Below, piece by piece: positions 1 through 7,669 of a DNA stretch of 64,000 nt (within the stretch, counting starts at the first letter, position 1; each line of letters starts with the position of its first letter). The notes beneath the pieces are model-generated. The model ran no database searches and was not told the DNA's origin. It was given only the letters and a program-made list of their open reading frames with translations. Both the position numbers and the translations under genes were made by a program. The stretch lies in contig NC_021499.1 in assembly GCF_000412695.1 (NCBI RefSeq), forward strand, positions 5,704,001 through 5,768,000, read 5' to 3'. The stretch comes from Pseudomonas resinovorans NBRC 106553. GTDB lineage: Bacteria; Pseudomonadota; Gammaproteobacteria; Pseudomonadales; Pseudomonadaceae.

Positions 1-559
1 TGTAGCCCATGGGGTTGAGGGTGCCGGCGCGGCGATCGAGCAGCGCGGCGGCGATCTTGTCGGTGCCGGTGGCCTCGCGGCAGGCATCGCCGGTCAGCAG
101 TTCCACCGGCGCGCCACGACGCTGCCACTGTGCGCAGCGGCTGGCGAGGTCGGCCTGGCCACGGGCGTTGTGGGCCATGTGCAGGGTGCCTTCGCGACGC
201 AGCTGGCAATCGATGTCGTAGCGGTCCACCAGGGAGAACACCAGTGACGGCGCCGCCCCCAGGGTGCGGTTGAGGCGTTCGCCGACCGTGCGGCCGAGGC
301 CCGCTTCGATCTCGTCCGGCGGGATCCACATGCCAGCGTTGACGAGGCCGACATTGCGCCCCGAACCGCCATGGCCGGCGGTATGGGCTTCCAGCAGGCA
401 GACGCGCTTGCCCGCCTCCAGCAGGTGCAGCGCGGCGGAGAGGCCGGTGAACCCGGCCCCGATCACGCACACGTCCGCCCGGACCTCGCCGTGCAGCACG
501 GGGCTTTCCGGCAGTTGCGGCGTCAGATGTTCCCAGAGGCATTCCTGGCGCAGGGTCAT
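1..559 (-). CDS. amaA: FAD-dependent oxidoreductase, L-pipecolate oxidase-like (5' part only)
   Basis: Only the first 186 codons are inside the window; the gene runs off the left edge. The start is the ATG at 557-559 (MTLRQECLWEHL). A dinucleotide-binding motif VIGAGFTGLSAALHLLEAGK lies near residue 31, followed by an acidic strand end (CLLEAH) and GGSGRNVGLVNAG, which is typical of D-amino-acid-oxidase/GlpD-type flavoproteins. In pseudomonads the gene next to the aminoadipate semialdehyde dehydrogenase amaB encodes AmaA, which oxidises L-pipecolate to piperideine-6-carboxylate in the D-lysine branch. Here it lies 29 nt downstream of amaB on the same strand, so the pair is probably cotranscribed. 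The family is clear; the substrate is inferred from the neighbour. Confidence 0.8.
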   Translation of the reverse strand, partial: MTLRQECLWEHLTPQLPESPVLHGEVRADVCVIGAGFTGLSAALHLLEAGKRVCLLEAHTAGHGGSGRNVGLVNAGMWIPPDEIEAGLGRTVGERLNRTLGAAPSLVFSLVDRYDIDCQLRREGTLHMAHNARGQADLASRCAQWQRRGAPVELLTGDACREATGTDKIAAALLDRRAGTLNPMGY

Positions 560-588
560 GGATGCCGATCCTTAGGGCGGGTGCCCGA

Positions 589-2079
589 TCAATCGAAAGT
601 AATGCCCTGGGCCAGCGGCAATTCGTGGGAGTAGTTCACTGTGTTGGTCTGGCGGCGCATGTAGGCCTTCCAGGCATCGGAGCCGGACTCGCGGCCACCG
701 CCGGTTTCCTTCTCGCCACCGAAGGCGCCGCCGATCTCCGCGCCGCTCGGGCCGATGTTGACGTTGGCGATGCCGCAGTCGCTGCCGACCGCTGACTGGA
801 ACAGCTCGGCTTCGCGGACATCGGTGGTGAACACGCAGGACGACAGCCCCTGGGGCACGGCGTTGTTGAGGGCGACGGCGTCGGCGAAATCGCGGTAGCC
901 GACCACGTAGAGGATGGGCGCGAAGGTTTCATGGCAGACCACGGCGCTCTGGCCCGGCATCTCCACGATGGCGGGGGACACGTAGTAGGCGTCGGGGTAG
1001 CGCTCGGCCAGTTGGCGTTCGCCGCCGAAGACCTTGCCGCCCTCGGCGCGGGCCTGTTCCAGGGCGCGCTGCATGCCCTCGTAGCTCTGCTTGTCGATCA
1101 GCGGGCCGATCAGGTTGCCTTCCAGCGGGTGGCCGATGCGCACCTTGGCGTAGGCCGCCTGGAGGCGCTCGACGATCTCGGCCTTGACCGATTCGTGGGC
1201 GATCAGCCGGCGCAGGGTGGTGCAGCGCTGGCCGGCGGTGCCGACGGCGCTGAAGAGGATGGCACGCACCGCCAGGTCGAGGTCGGCGCTGGGGGCGAGG
1301 ATCATGGCGTTGTTGCCGCCCAGTTCCAGCACGCTGCGGGCGAAGCGCGCCGCCACCCGGGGGGCGACCTCGCGTCCCATGCGGGTGCTGCCGGTGGCGC
1401 TGACCAGGGCCACGCGCGGGTCGTCCACCAGGGCTTCACCGGCGTCGCGGGCGCCGATCACCACCTGGCTGAGGTGGGCCGGGGCCTCGCTGAAGTTCTT
1501 CGCCACGCGCTCGAACAGGGCCTGGCAGGCCAGGGCCGTGAGCGGAGTCTTTTCCGAGGGCTTCCACACCACCGGGTTGCCGCATACCAGCGCCAGCGCG
1601 GTGTTCCAGCTCCACACCGCGACCGGGAAGTTGAATGCGCTGATGACGCCGACCACACCCAACGGATGCCAGGTCTCGCGCATGTGATGGCCGGGGCGCT
1701 CGGAGGCGATGGTCAGGCCGTAGAGCTGGCGCGACAGGCCGACGGCGAAGTCGCAGATGTCGATCATTTCCTGCACTTCGCCCAGGCCTTCCTGGGTGAT
1801 CTTGCCGGCTTCCCAGGACACCAGTTCGCCCAGCTCGGCCTTGTACTGGCGCAGCGCTTCGCCGTACAGGCGGATCAGTTCGCCGCGACGCGGCGCCGGC
1901 ACCTTGCGCCAGGCCTGGAAGGCTTCGGCGGCGCGGGTGATCTTCGCTTCCACCTCGGCGCGGCTCTCCAGGCGCACGCGGCCGATGCGACTGCCATCGA
2001 TGGGCGAATGCACGGCGTGATCGCCTTGCTGGTAGAGGGACGGATCGACACCGAGGCGATCGAGCAGTGCGGCAACCAT
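589..2079 (-). CDS. amaB: L-2-aminoadipate-6-semialdehyde dehydrogenase (aldehyde dehydrogenase family)
   Basis: This 496-residue NAD(P)-dependent aldehyde dehydrogenase is of usual family length. Visible landmarks are FNFPVAVWSWNTALAL (cofactor fold), KPSEKTPLTA, LELGGNNAM with the catalytic Glu, and AGQRCTTLRRL with the catalytic Cys. It matches the AmaB/ALDH7-type enzymes that oxidise aminoadipate semialdehyde (in equilibrium with piperideine-6-carboxylate) to 2-aminoadipate. An upstream extension to 2175 is open, but the ATG at 2077-2079 has AGGAG seven bases before it and starts MVAALLDRLGVDP, so that start is preferred. It is followed by amaA and is divergent from a LysR gene. The pathway is inferred from this context. 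Confidence 0.9.
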   Translation of the reverse strand: MVAALLDRLGVDPSLYQQGDHAVHSPIDGSRIGRVRLESRAEVEAKITRAAEAFQAWRKVPAPRRGELIRLYGEALRQYKAELGELVSWEAGKITQEGLGEVQEMIDICDFAVGLSRQLYGLTIASERPGHHMRETWHPLGVVGVISAFNFPVAVWSWNTALALVCGNPVVWKPSEKTPLTALACQALFERVAKNFSEAPAHLSQVVIGARDAGEALVDDPRVALVSATGSTRMGREVAPRVAARFARSVLELGGNNAMILAPSADLDLAVRAILFSAVGTAGQRCTTLRRLIAHESVKAEIVERLQAAYAKVRIGHPLEGNLIGPLIDKQSYEGMQRALEQARAEGGKVFGGERQLAERYPDAYYVSPAIVEMPGQSAVVCHETFAPILYVVGYRDFADAVALNNAVPQGLSSCVFTTDVREAELFQSAVGSDCGIANVNIGPSGAEIGGAFGGEKETGGGRESGSDAWKAYMRRQTNTVNYSHELPLAQGITFD

Positions 2080-2215
2080 GGGAACTCCTGTTTCTTCAAT
2101 CGGGCAGATCGTGAGGCCCCCAGTAATAGCCGTGAAAAGGGCTTGCCAACAAACGACCTTTCCGACACATATCATTCCGATTATTCATGATGCGGATCGC
2201 CCACGAGAAATCCCG

Positions 2216-3115
2216 ATGCTCAAGCGCCACATGCCCTCGATCACCGCCCTGCAATGCTTCGAAGCGGTGGCCCGGCACCTCAGTTTCACCCGCGCCTCCG
2301 AAGAGCTCGCGCTGACCCAGAGCGCGGTGAGCAAGCAGGTGGCGCAACTGGAGGAGCTGCTCCAGCACCTGCTGTTCCGACGCGTGCGCCGCCGCCTGCA
2401 GCTGACCCCGGCGGGTTCGCTGTACCTCACCGAGGTGCGCAAGATCCTCGCCCAGGTGGAGATGTCCACCCACTACATGCTGTCCTATGGCGGCGACACC
2501 GAGGTGCTGCGGGTGGCCACCCCGCCCACCTTCGGCGCGCGCTGGCTGATCCCGCGCCTGAAGGGCTGGCGCCTGCGCCACCCGAACATCCACCTGGACC
2601 TGCGCAACGAGCTGGAGCCCAACGCCCTGGCCCAGGGCCGCAGCGACGTGGCCTTCTACTTCGGCCAGGGCGCCCAGCCCGGCGCCGAATGCATCCGCCT
2701 GTTCGGCGAGGAAGTGGTGCCGGTGTGTGCCCCGGGGGCGATGCCCGAGCGGCCCTTCAGCGAACCCACCCAGCTCACCGACCTGGTGCTGCTGCAGAAC
2801 GCCACCCGCCCGGAAGCCTGGCACGAGTGGTTCCAGAGCCAGGGCCGGCACACCGAGCACAGCTACCACGGGCCACGTTTCGACACCTCCTACATGTGCA
2901 TCCGCGCCGCCCAGGCCGGCTGCGGCGTGGCCCTGCTGCCGCGCTTCCTGGTGGAGGAAGAACTGGCCGAAGGCAAGCTGGTGATCCCCTGGGACCACCC
3001 GTTGCCCAGCCGCAATGCCTACTACCTGGCCTACCCCGAGCACGCCGCCGAGGTGCCCAAGGTGCGCGACTTCGTGCGCTGGATGCTCGAACAATTGGAC
3101 CGAGAACCACTGTAA
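2216..3115 (+). CDS. LysR-family transcriptional regulator, GcvA-like
   Basis: The 299-residue protein has an N-terminal winged helix-turn-helix (SITALQCFEAVARHLSFTRA, then ALTQSAVSKQVAQLEELL, about residues 8-50) and a LysR substrate-binding domain ending PEHAAEVPKVRDFVRWML. The ATG at 2216 begins MLKRHMPS, the normal N-terminus of GcvA-type regulators; the longer open frame to 2078 reads into the amaB promoter and is unlikely to be translated. The gene is divergent from amaBA across about 136 nt, the classic arrangement for a LysR protein that controls its neighbour and itself. It is therefore a likely activator of the lysine/aminoadipate genes. The inducer is unknown. Confidence 0.85.
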   Translation: MLKRHMPSITALQCFEAVARHLSFTRASEELALTQSAVSKQVAQLEELLQHLLFRRVRRRLQLTPAGSLYLTEVRKILAQVEMSTHYMLSYGGDTEVLRVATPPTFGARWLIPRLKGWRLRHPNIHLDLRNELEPNALAQGRSDVAFYFGQGAQPGAECIRLFGEEVVPVCAPGAMPERPFSEPTQLTDLVLLQNATRPEAWHEWFQSQGRHTEHSYHGPRFDTSYMCIRAAQAGCGVALLPRFLVEEELAEGKLVIPWDHPLPSRNAYYLAYPEHAAEVPKVRDFVRWMLEQLDREPL

Positions 3116-3138
3116 CCAGGGGACTGCGATCTGCTTCC

Positions 3139-3213
3139 TGTAGGAGCGAATTCATTCGCGAAGGGCCGCGGAGCGGTCCGTGGGTCCGTATCGCGAATGA
3201 ATTCGCTCCTACA
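3139..3213. repeat. REPIN: two inverted REP units (GTAGGAGCG class)
   Basis: Two perfect 23-nt inverted arms (3139-3161 and 3191-3213) of the form TGTAGGAGCGAAT-TC-ATTCGCGA flank a short spacer. Each arm is itself a small hairpin (GCGAAT/ATTCGC) headed by GTAG, the hallmark of REP units. It fills most of the 216 nt between the LysR gene and the DUF1338 gene and could also slow transcription leaving either side. Confidence 0.9.
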
Positions 3214-3331
3214 ACGCTGGCATTACCACGCCATATGTTCAGGAAAAAACGGAATGAACCCGCCGGTTTTTTTCGTTTGCCCGCAAGGCGGCGGGCTGCT
3301 TGGATAGGCAACAGATCCCCGTCAGCCCGGA

Positions 3332-4366
3332 ATGCCCCGAATGTCCGCCAACGAACGCCTGCTTGCCCTGGTCGCCAGCGTGATCGGCGAGCCCGCCGCC
3401 CGCTGGGTCGACACCCATGTGGAAGTCCCCGCCGCCCTCCAGGCCCTGCCCTTCAGCGAAACCCTGGTGCACCGCGCCTGGCTGGCCGAGGCGCTCAACC
3501 TCTGCCTGTTCCACAAGCTGGTGGAAGCGGTGCCCATCGGCCGCACCTATGTCGAGGAGCAACGCGCCAAGGGCCGCCAGGTGCTGTTCGACCACGGCGC
3601 CATCCGCACCGTCGACTGGCCGGACAACGGCGCCCTGCCCCGTGGCCGCCAGGCCTTCGCCCGCCTGCTGGAACCACTGGGCTTCGCCGATGTGCGCACC
3701 TATCCGCTGACCAGGCTGAAGATGACCGGTTACGCCTACCGGCAGATGGACCTGCCCGAGGACATCGCCCAGTTCTTCGTTTCCGAGCTGCACCCGGGGC
3801 GTTTCAGTGAAGCCTTCCAGCAGGCGGTCAGCCGCGTCGTGGGCGACAGCCGCGACCCGCTGGATGCCAGCCACAAGGCCATCCTCGATAGCCTCTGGCG
3901 CCAGCGCCATTGCAGCCTGAGCGACGCCCGGCACCTGCTGCCGGCGCTCTACCGCGCCTTCGACCGCCAGCACGGCGTTGTCCACGAAAGCGACTACCAG
4001 CTGCTGCGCGATGAAAGCGTGGAGATGGCCTGGATCGCCACCGAGGGCAACATGTTCAACCACCTCACCGACCGGGTCGTCGACCTGCAGGCGGTGGTGG
4101 ACGAACAGAACGCCAAGGGCCGGCCGATGAAGGCCAGCATCGAGGTCTCGGCGTCCGGCCGGGTGATGCAGACCGCCTACCGCGCGGTGCAGGTGCAAAG
4201 GGATTTCGTCGACTCCAGCGGCTGCGCGGTGCAGCGCGAGGTGCCGGGCTCCTTCGTCGAGTTCATCCAGCGCGACATCGATCCGGACAGCCGCGAGCTG
4301 GACTTGAACTTCGACAGTTCCAACGCCCAGGGCATCTTCAAGATGACCTCGGGTGGAAACCTGTAG
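3332..4366 (+). CDS. hglS: DUF1338 protein, 2-oxoadipate dioxygenase/decarboxylase (HglS family, short form)
   Basis: The 344-residue protein carries the DUF1338 signature FDHGAIRTV (metal-ligand His near residue 89) and later VHESDYQLLRDESVEMAWIA and RVMQTAYRAVQVQRDFVD. Members studied in P. putida and plants use Fe(II) and O2 to convert 2-oxoadipate to D-2-hydroxyglutarate, the step after 2-aminoadipate transamination, which fits amaA-amaB nearby. The best-known P. putida enzyme is about 460 residues; this one resembles the shorter class, and I see no frameshift. The start may be ATG 3332 or ATG 3341; neither has a strong ribosome-binding site. The TAG stop lies inside a REP unit. Family is confident, exact substrate less so. 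Confidence 0.75.
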   Translation: MPRMSANERLLALVASVIGEPAARWVDTHVEVPAALQALPFSETLVHRAWLAEALNLCLFHKLVEAVPIGRTYVEEQRAKGRQVLFDHGAIRTVDWPDNGALPRGRQAFARLLEPLGFADVRTYPLTRLKMTGYAYRQMDLPEDIAQFFVSELHPGRFSEAFQQAVSRVVGDSRDPLDASHKAILDSLWRQRHCSLSDARHLLPALYRAFDRQHGVVHESDYQLLRDESVEMAWIATEGNMFNHLTDRVVDLQAVVDEQNAKGRPMKASIEVSASGRVMQTAYRAVQVQRDFVDSSGCAVQREVPGSFVEFIQRDIDPDSRELDLNFDSSNAQGIFKMTSGGNL

Positions 4367-4451
4367 GAGCGAATTCATTCGCGAAACGGGCCGCAGGTCC
4401 GCCCTGCCAGGGCCTGCTGCGCAGGCCAATCGCGATTGAAATCGCTCCTAC
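4363..4451. repeat. REPIN: two inverted REP units (GTAGGAGCG class) overlapping a stop codon
   Basis: Arms at 4363-4384 and 4430-4451 are inverted copies that differ at two positions (GCGAAT/ATTCGC versus GCGATT/AATCGC); the two changes compensate, so each arm still folds. The GTAG head of the first arm supplies the TAG stop of the DUF1338 gene. Confidence 0.88.
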
Positions 4452-4456
4452 GAATG

Positions 4457-4486
4457 AAAAAGGCCGCTACACGGAGCGGCCTTTTT
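4457..4486. terminator. Bidirectional rho-independent terminator
   Basis: Twelve-base arms (AAAAAGGCCGCT / AGCGGCCTTTTT) with a 6-nt loop lie between the convergent DUF1338 and azurin genes. A-tract and T-tract give a U-run on either strand. Confidence 0.9.
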
Positions 4487-4502
4487 GTCTTCACCTGATA
4501 GG

Positions 4503-4952
4503 TCAGTCGACCAGGGCCAGGGTACCCTTCATCATCGACACGTGACCCGGGAAGGAGCAGAAGAATTCGTAGCTCTCACCGGCGGCCAGCTTGGCCACGT
4601 CGAAGGTTACGCTGGTGCTCTGGCCGCCACCGATCATCTCGGTGTGGGCGATGATGCGCGGGTCATCGGCCTTCAGGTAACCCTTGTCGATACCGGCGGT
4701 CATGCCTTCAGTGGCGATGGCCTGGGCATCGGCGGTCTTGCTCAGCACCCAGTTGTGGCCCATTACGTTCTTGGCCAGCGCACCGACGTGCTTCAGGTTC
4801 ACGGTGAAGGTTTTGCAACTTTTGCTGACCTTGATCTCTTTGGTATCGAACGTCATCTGGTCAGTGCCTTGCACATCCACGGTACATTCAGCAGCCAGCA
4901 GAGGTGCACTGGCCAGGGCCAGCACGGATGCAACGACGAGCTTGCGAATCAT
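4503..4952 (-). CDS. azu: Azurin, periplasmic type I copper protein
   Basis: This 149-residue precursor has a Sec signal peptide ([20 protein letters not shown]) followed by the mature start [13 protein letters not shown]. Mature copper ligands are visible: the His in VMGHNWVLS and the C-terminal cluster [20 protein letters not shown] (Cys, His, axial Met). The disulphide Cys pair is in AECTVD and KSCKTF. Azurin carries single electrons in the periplasm, classically between cytochromes and denitrification or stress-response partners. The ATG at 4952 has AAGGAG eight bases upstream, so the open frame to 5069 is rejected. I found no convincing ANR box (TTGAT-N4-ATCAA) upstream. It diverges from the LysE-type gene. 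Confidence 0.97.
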   Translation of the reverse strand: MIRKLVVASVLALASAPLLAAECTVDVQGTDQMTFDTKEIKVSKSCKTFTVNLKHVGALAKNVMGHNWVLSKTADAQAIATEGMTAGIDKGYLKADDPRIIAHTEMIGGGQSTSVTFDVAKLAAGESYEFFCSFPGHVSMMKGTLALVD

Positions 4953-5074
4953 GGGAGTCTCCTTGGCAGAATGGGCGAAAGGCCCAACTAGGAAGACTGC
5001 CCGAATTACCGGCGAGTTCCCATCACCTGCGGCAACTGGCCGCGCTTTACTGATTACAAGGATTTTCAAGCGCC

Positions 5075-5698
5075 ATGCTGTCTTTCTTCATCGCCGCGAT
5101 GCTCCTCGGCTTCATCTTCAACGCCGCGCCCGGCGCGGTCTTCAGCGAAACCCTGCGACGCGGCCTGCGGGACGGCTACCGGCCGGCACTGATGGTGCAG
5201 ATCGGCTCCCTGGTGGGCGATGCCACCTGGGCCGCGCTGGGCCTTACCGGCCTCGCCCTGCTGCTGGACAGCGCCACCGTGCGCTACCCGCTGACCATCG
5301 CCAGCGCCCTGTACCTGGGTTGGCTGGGCCTGCAGTCGCTGCGTGACGCCCGGCACCCGCCGCAACCGTCCGCCGACGACGCCGGTGCCAGCGGTGGCGC
5401 CTTCGCCTCGGGGGCGGCGCTGTCGCTGACCAACCCGCAGAACATCGTCTACTGGGCCGCCATGGGTGGCGCCATGGCGGCGGTGGGCGTGGCCGAGCCG
5501 ACGCCTACCCACCTGGCGGTGTTCTTCGCCGGGTTCATGCTCTCGTCGCTGCTCTGGTGTTTCATCTGCGCCGGCCTGGTGGACTGGTTCCGCCGCGCCG
5601 CCTCGACCCTCTGGCACCGCCTTACCTATCTCGCCTGCGGCCTCTGCCTGCTGGGGTTGTCCGGCATGACGGCGGCCGAACTGCTCAAGCTGGTCTGA
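5075..5698 (+). CDS. LysE/RhtB-family amino acid exporter
   Basis: The 207-residue inner-membrane protein has about six hydrophobic segments. The family landmark is an N-terminal helix with [19 protein letters not shown], and a mid-protein helix contains [17 protein letters not shown]. LysE/RhtB proteins export amino acids such as lysine, homoserine or threonine by proton exchange. The substrate cannot be read from sequence. The gene stands alone, divergent from azurin, and is followed after 49 nt by a MITE. Confidence 0.85.
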   Translation: MLSFFIAAMLLGFIFNAAPGAVFSETLRRGLRDGYRPALMVQIGSLVGDATWAALGLTGLALLLDSATVRYPLTIASALYLGWLGLQSLRDARHPPQPSADDAGASGGAFASGAALSLTNPQNIVYWAAMGGAMAAVGVAEPTPTHLAVFFAGFMLSSLLWCFICAGLVDWFRRAASTLWHRLTYLACGLCLLGLSGMTAAELLKLV

Positions 5699-5747
5699 GC
5701 TATCGGGGCCATCGACACAATCAACGGACGGGCCGCCGGACGCGGCC

Positions 5748-5894
5748 CTAGGTCTTGTACGAAAAGTCGTCGAGCGAAGGTCAGGCAAGGCGAAATCGGC
5801 CGAAGAAGCGCAGTTTACGTGTTGTAAATGAGCATTCTGAGGCCGATTTCAACGCAGCATCACCGAGCGCAGACACTTTTCGTACAGAACCTAG
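5748..5894. mobile_element. MITE-like element with 20-bp terminal inverted repeats
   Basis: The ends CTAGGTCTTGTACGAAAAGT and, inverted, CTAGGTTCTGTACGAAAAGT match at 18 of 20 positions. CTAG at both ends is self-complementary and could be the target duplication. The 147-bp interior has no credible ORF. An inner core on the minus strand (GAATGCTCATTTACA, then GTAAACT) recurs in the element at 48724-48921. No transposase is present, so it would be non-autonomous. Confidence 0.8.
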
Positions 5895-5926
5895 CATGGC
5901 GCCATGCATCAACAAGGAGATGTGCC

Positions 5927-5992
5927 ATGGACTTCCTGCAAAGCCTGCTCGCCGCCTACGCCGCCGGTGCCTGCGGCGGCTGCGCCGAGTGA
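5927..5992 (+). CDS. Possible 21-residue peptide with Cys-rich tail
   Basis: ATG at 5927 is preceded by AAGGAG at correct spacing and reads MDFLQSLLAAYAAGACGGCA plus E, then TGA. A hydrophobic half is followed by a CGGC motif. It sits between the MITE and the LOG gene, 99 nt before the latter. I do not recognise it. It could be a small membrane peptide, a leader peptide for the downstream gene, or chance. Confidence 0.35.
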   Translation: MDFLQSLLAAYAAGACGGCAE

Positions 5993-6091
5993 CCTGAGCC
6001 CCTACCGTTCGGAAGCTGCCTCCTCGCACCGCTTGGAGCGCGGGGACGAAATCGGTACTCTTGCGCGCTTTTTTCGCACCAGGAGTCCCCC

Positions 6092-6679
6092 ATGTCCTTG
6101 CGTTCCGTCTGCGTCTTCTGCGGCGCCAGCCCCGGCGCCAAGCCGATCTACCGTGAAACCGCGGCCATGCTGGGGCATACCCTGGCCGAGCGCGGCATCA
6201 CGCTGGTCTACGGCGGCGGCGCAGTGGGCCTGATGGGCACCGTGGCCGATGCGGCCCTGGCCGCCGGCGGCGAGGTCATCGGGGTGATTCCGCAGAGCCT
6301 GGTGGACGCCGAGGTGGGCCACAACGGCCTGACTCGCCTGGAAGTGGTGGACGGCATGCACGCGCGCAAGGCGCGCATGGCCGAGCTGTCCGACGCCTTC
6401 ATCGCATTGCCCGGCGGCCTCGGCACCCTGGAAGAGCTCTTCGAGATCTGGACCTGGGGCCAGTTGGGCTATCACAACAAGCCCCTGGGCCTGCTGGAAG
6501 TGAACAGTTTCTACGACAAGCTCACCGACTTCCTCGACCACCTGGTGGAAGAGCGCTTCGTCCGCGACCAGCACCGCGGCATGCTGCAGGTCGGCGGCCA
6601 CCCGGAAATCCTGCTGGACCGACTGGAAGCCTGGCGCCCGAGCGCCGCCCCCAAGTGGGTCGATCGCAAGCCGCACTGA
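6092..6679 (+). CDS. LOG-family nucleotide 5'-monophosphate phosphoribohydrolase
   Basis: The 195-residue protein has the Rossmann-like LOG/lysine-decarboxylase-like fold. Signature segments are [18 protein letters not shown] and [22 protein letters not shown], containing the PGGxGTxxE active-site motif. Enzymes of this family hydrolyse cytokinin riboside monophosphates or AMP to the free base and ribose 5-phosphate; older lysine decarboxylase labels are wrong. ATG 6092 has AGGAG seven bases upstream. The next gene (DUF393) starts 53 nt later on the same strand with its own good ribosome-binding site. In P. aeruginosa a LOG gene is also next to azurin, from memory. Confidence 0.92.
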   Translation: MSLRSVCVFCGASPGAKPIYRETAAMLGHTLAERGITLVYGGGAVGLMGTVADAALAAGGEVIGVIPQSLVDAEVGHNGLTRLEVVDGMHARKARMAELSDAFIALPGGLGTLEELFEIWTWGQLGYHNKPLGLLEVNSFYDKLTDFLDHLVEERFVRDQHRGMLQVGGHPEILLDRLEAWRPSAAPKWVDRKPH

Positions 6680-6732
6680 CCGCCACGCCGTCGCGCTAGA
6701 CTGGGGCATCGCGCGCAGCGCCAGGAGCCCCC

Positions 6733-7104
6733 ATGGCTGACGACGAACGGATCAAGGTCTACTACAACAGCGCCTGCCCGGTGTGCAAAGCCGGTATCGA
6801 AGGCCAGATGGGCAAGACCACCGCCTGCCAGGTGGAATGGGCCGACGTCCACCGGGATAACGACGCGGTGATTGAGATCGGCGAGAACCTGGAGTACGTC
6901 CGCGAACGCCTGCACCTGGTGGACGAACAGGGCGTCAAGCGCATGGGGATGGACGCCTTCATCGTGCTCTGGCGGCACTCGCCGGGGGAACGCTGGAAAG
7001 CCCGGCTATTCTCCCTGCCGCTGATCCACGGCGCGGCGCAACTGGCCTACAAGGCCTTCGCCCGCCTCCTCTATCGCTGGAACAAGGCCAAGCGCCACTG
7101 GTGA
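6733..7104 (+). CDS. DUF393 (DCC-family) thiol-disulphide oxidoreductase-like protein
   Basis: The 123-residue protein starts after AGGAG and carries the family motif YYNSACPVCKAGI, a CxxC close to the N-terminus in a thioredoxin-like context, followed by WADVH and a GMDAFIVLW segment. DCC proteins are predicted thiol-disulphide oxidoreductases of unknown substrate. Its stop overlaps the first possible start of the next gene (GTGA), so the two are probably cotranscribed and translationally coupled. Confidence 0.85.
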   Translation: MADDERIKVYYNSACPVCKAGIEGQMGKTTACQVEWADVHRDNDAVIEIGENLEYVRERLHLVDEQGVKRMGMDAFIVLWRHSPGERWKARLFSLPLIHGAAQLAYKAFARLLYRWNKAKRHW

Positions 7105-7556
7105 AACGGATGACCACCACACTCGAAACCCTCGACAGCATTTCCCCCGCCGACCGCCAGCGCCTGGTGGAGGTCTGGGAGGCCGCCGTGCGCGCCACCC
7201 ATCACTTCCTCAGCGAGGACGACATCCAGTTCTTCCGCCCCCTGGTGCGCGACGCCTACCTGGATTCGGTACGACTGGCCTGCCTGCGCGATGCCGAAGG
7301 CCGGATCGCCGGCTTCATCGGCACCGGTGGCGACAGCGTGGAAATGCTCTTCGTCGATCCGGCGCAGCATGGCCGTGGCATCGGCCGCGCGCTGCTGCGG
7401 CACGCCCTGGAACGGGGTGCGCGAAAGGTCGATGTGAACGAGCAGAATCCCCAGGCGCTGGGCTTCTACCAGCACCTGGGGTTCGTCCAGTACGCCCGCT
7501 CGGAGCTGGACGGTTCGGGCAAACCCTTCCCCATCCTGCATCTGCACAGGCCCTGA
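7101..7556 (+). CDS. GNAT-family N-acetyltransferase
   Basis: The protein of up to 151 residues has GNAT core features: IAGFIGTGGDSVEMLFVDPAQHGRGIGRALL contains the acetyl-CoA pyrophosphate loop (HGRGIGRALL), followed by DVNEQNPQALGFYQHLGF, typical of the C-terminal strand and helix. The closest general type is a YjaB/YafP-like small acetyltransferase; the acceptor is unknown. The start may be GTG 7101, overlapping the upstream stop, or ATG 7110. It is convergent with the mechanosensitive channel gene. Confidence 0.85.
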   Translation: MKRMTTTLETLDSISPADRQRLVEVWEAAVRATHHFLSEDDIQFFRPLVRDAYLDSVRLACLRDAEGRIAGFIGTGGDSVEMLFVDPAQHGRGIGRALLRHALERGARKVDVNEQNPQALGFYQHLGFVQYARSELDGSGKPFPILHLHRP

Positions 7557-7576
7557 CCTTGAAGGCGGCTCCGAAG

Positions 7577-7605
7577 GTGGACCGCTGACGCCCGATCCAC
7601 CCTAC
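7577..7605 (-). repeat. REP-like hairpin (GTAGG-GTGGAT class)
   Basis: On the minus strand this reads GTAGG, stem GTGGAT, loop, stem GTCCAC. It belongs to the GTAGG-N-TGG series found also at 8726, 59542, 62613, 62665 and 62777. Confidence 0.65.
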
Positions 7606-7631
7606 CCTGCTCACCGGTCCCCTCACCCCAA

Positions 7632-7652
7632 CCCTCTCCCGGAGGGAGAGGG
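7632..7652. terminator. Intergenic hairpin between convergent genes
   Basis: CCCTCTCCC-GGA-GGGAGAGGG forms a perfect 9-bp stem with a 3-nt loop. There is no T-run, so it may be a repeat or a weak terminator. It separates the acetyltransferase and mscS genes. Confidence 0.5.
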
Positions 7653-7669
7653 AGCGGATTGCGTTCGGC

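Noticed and set aside
3332..4366. Truncated or frameshifted HglS
   Set aside because: The frame is intact, keeps N- and C-terminal family segments and resembles the short DUF1338 class, so length alone is not evidence of damage.
4953..5074. ANR/FNR site expected before azurin
   Set aside because: Looked for TTGAT-N4-ATCAA on both strands; only partial half-sites were seen.
5755..5997. Plus-strand open frame running through the MITE
   Set aside because: It starts inside the terminal repeat and shows no conserved pattern; the element has no coding role.
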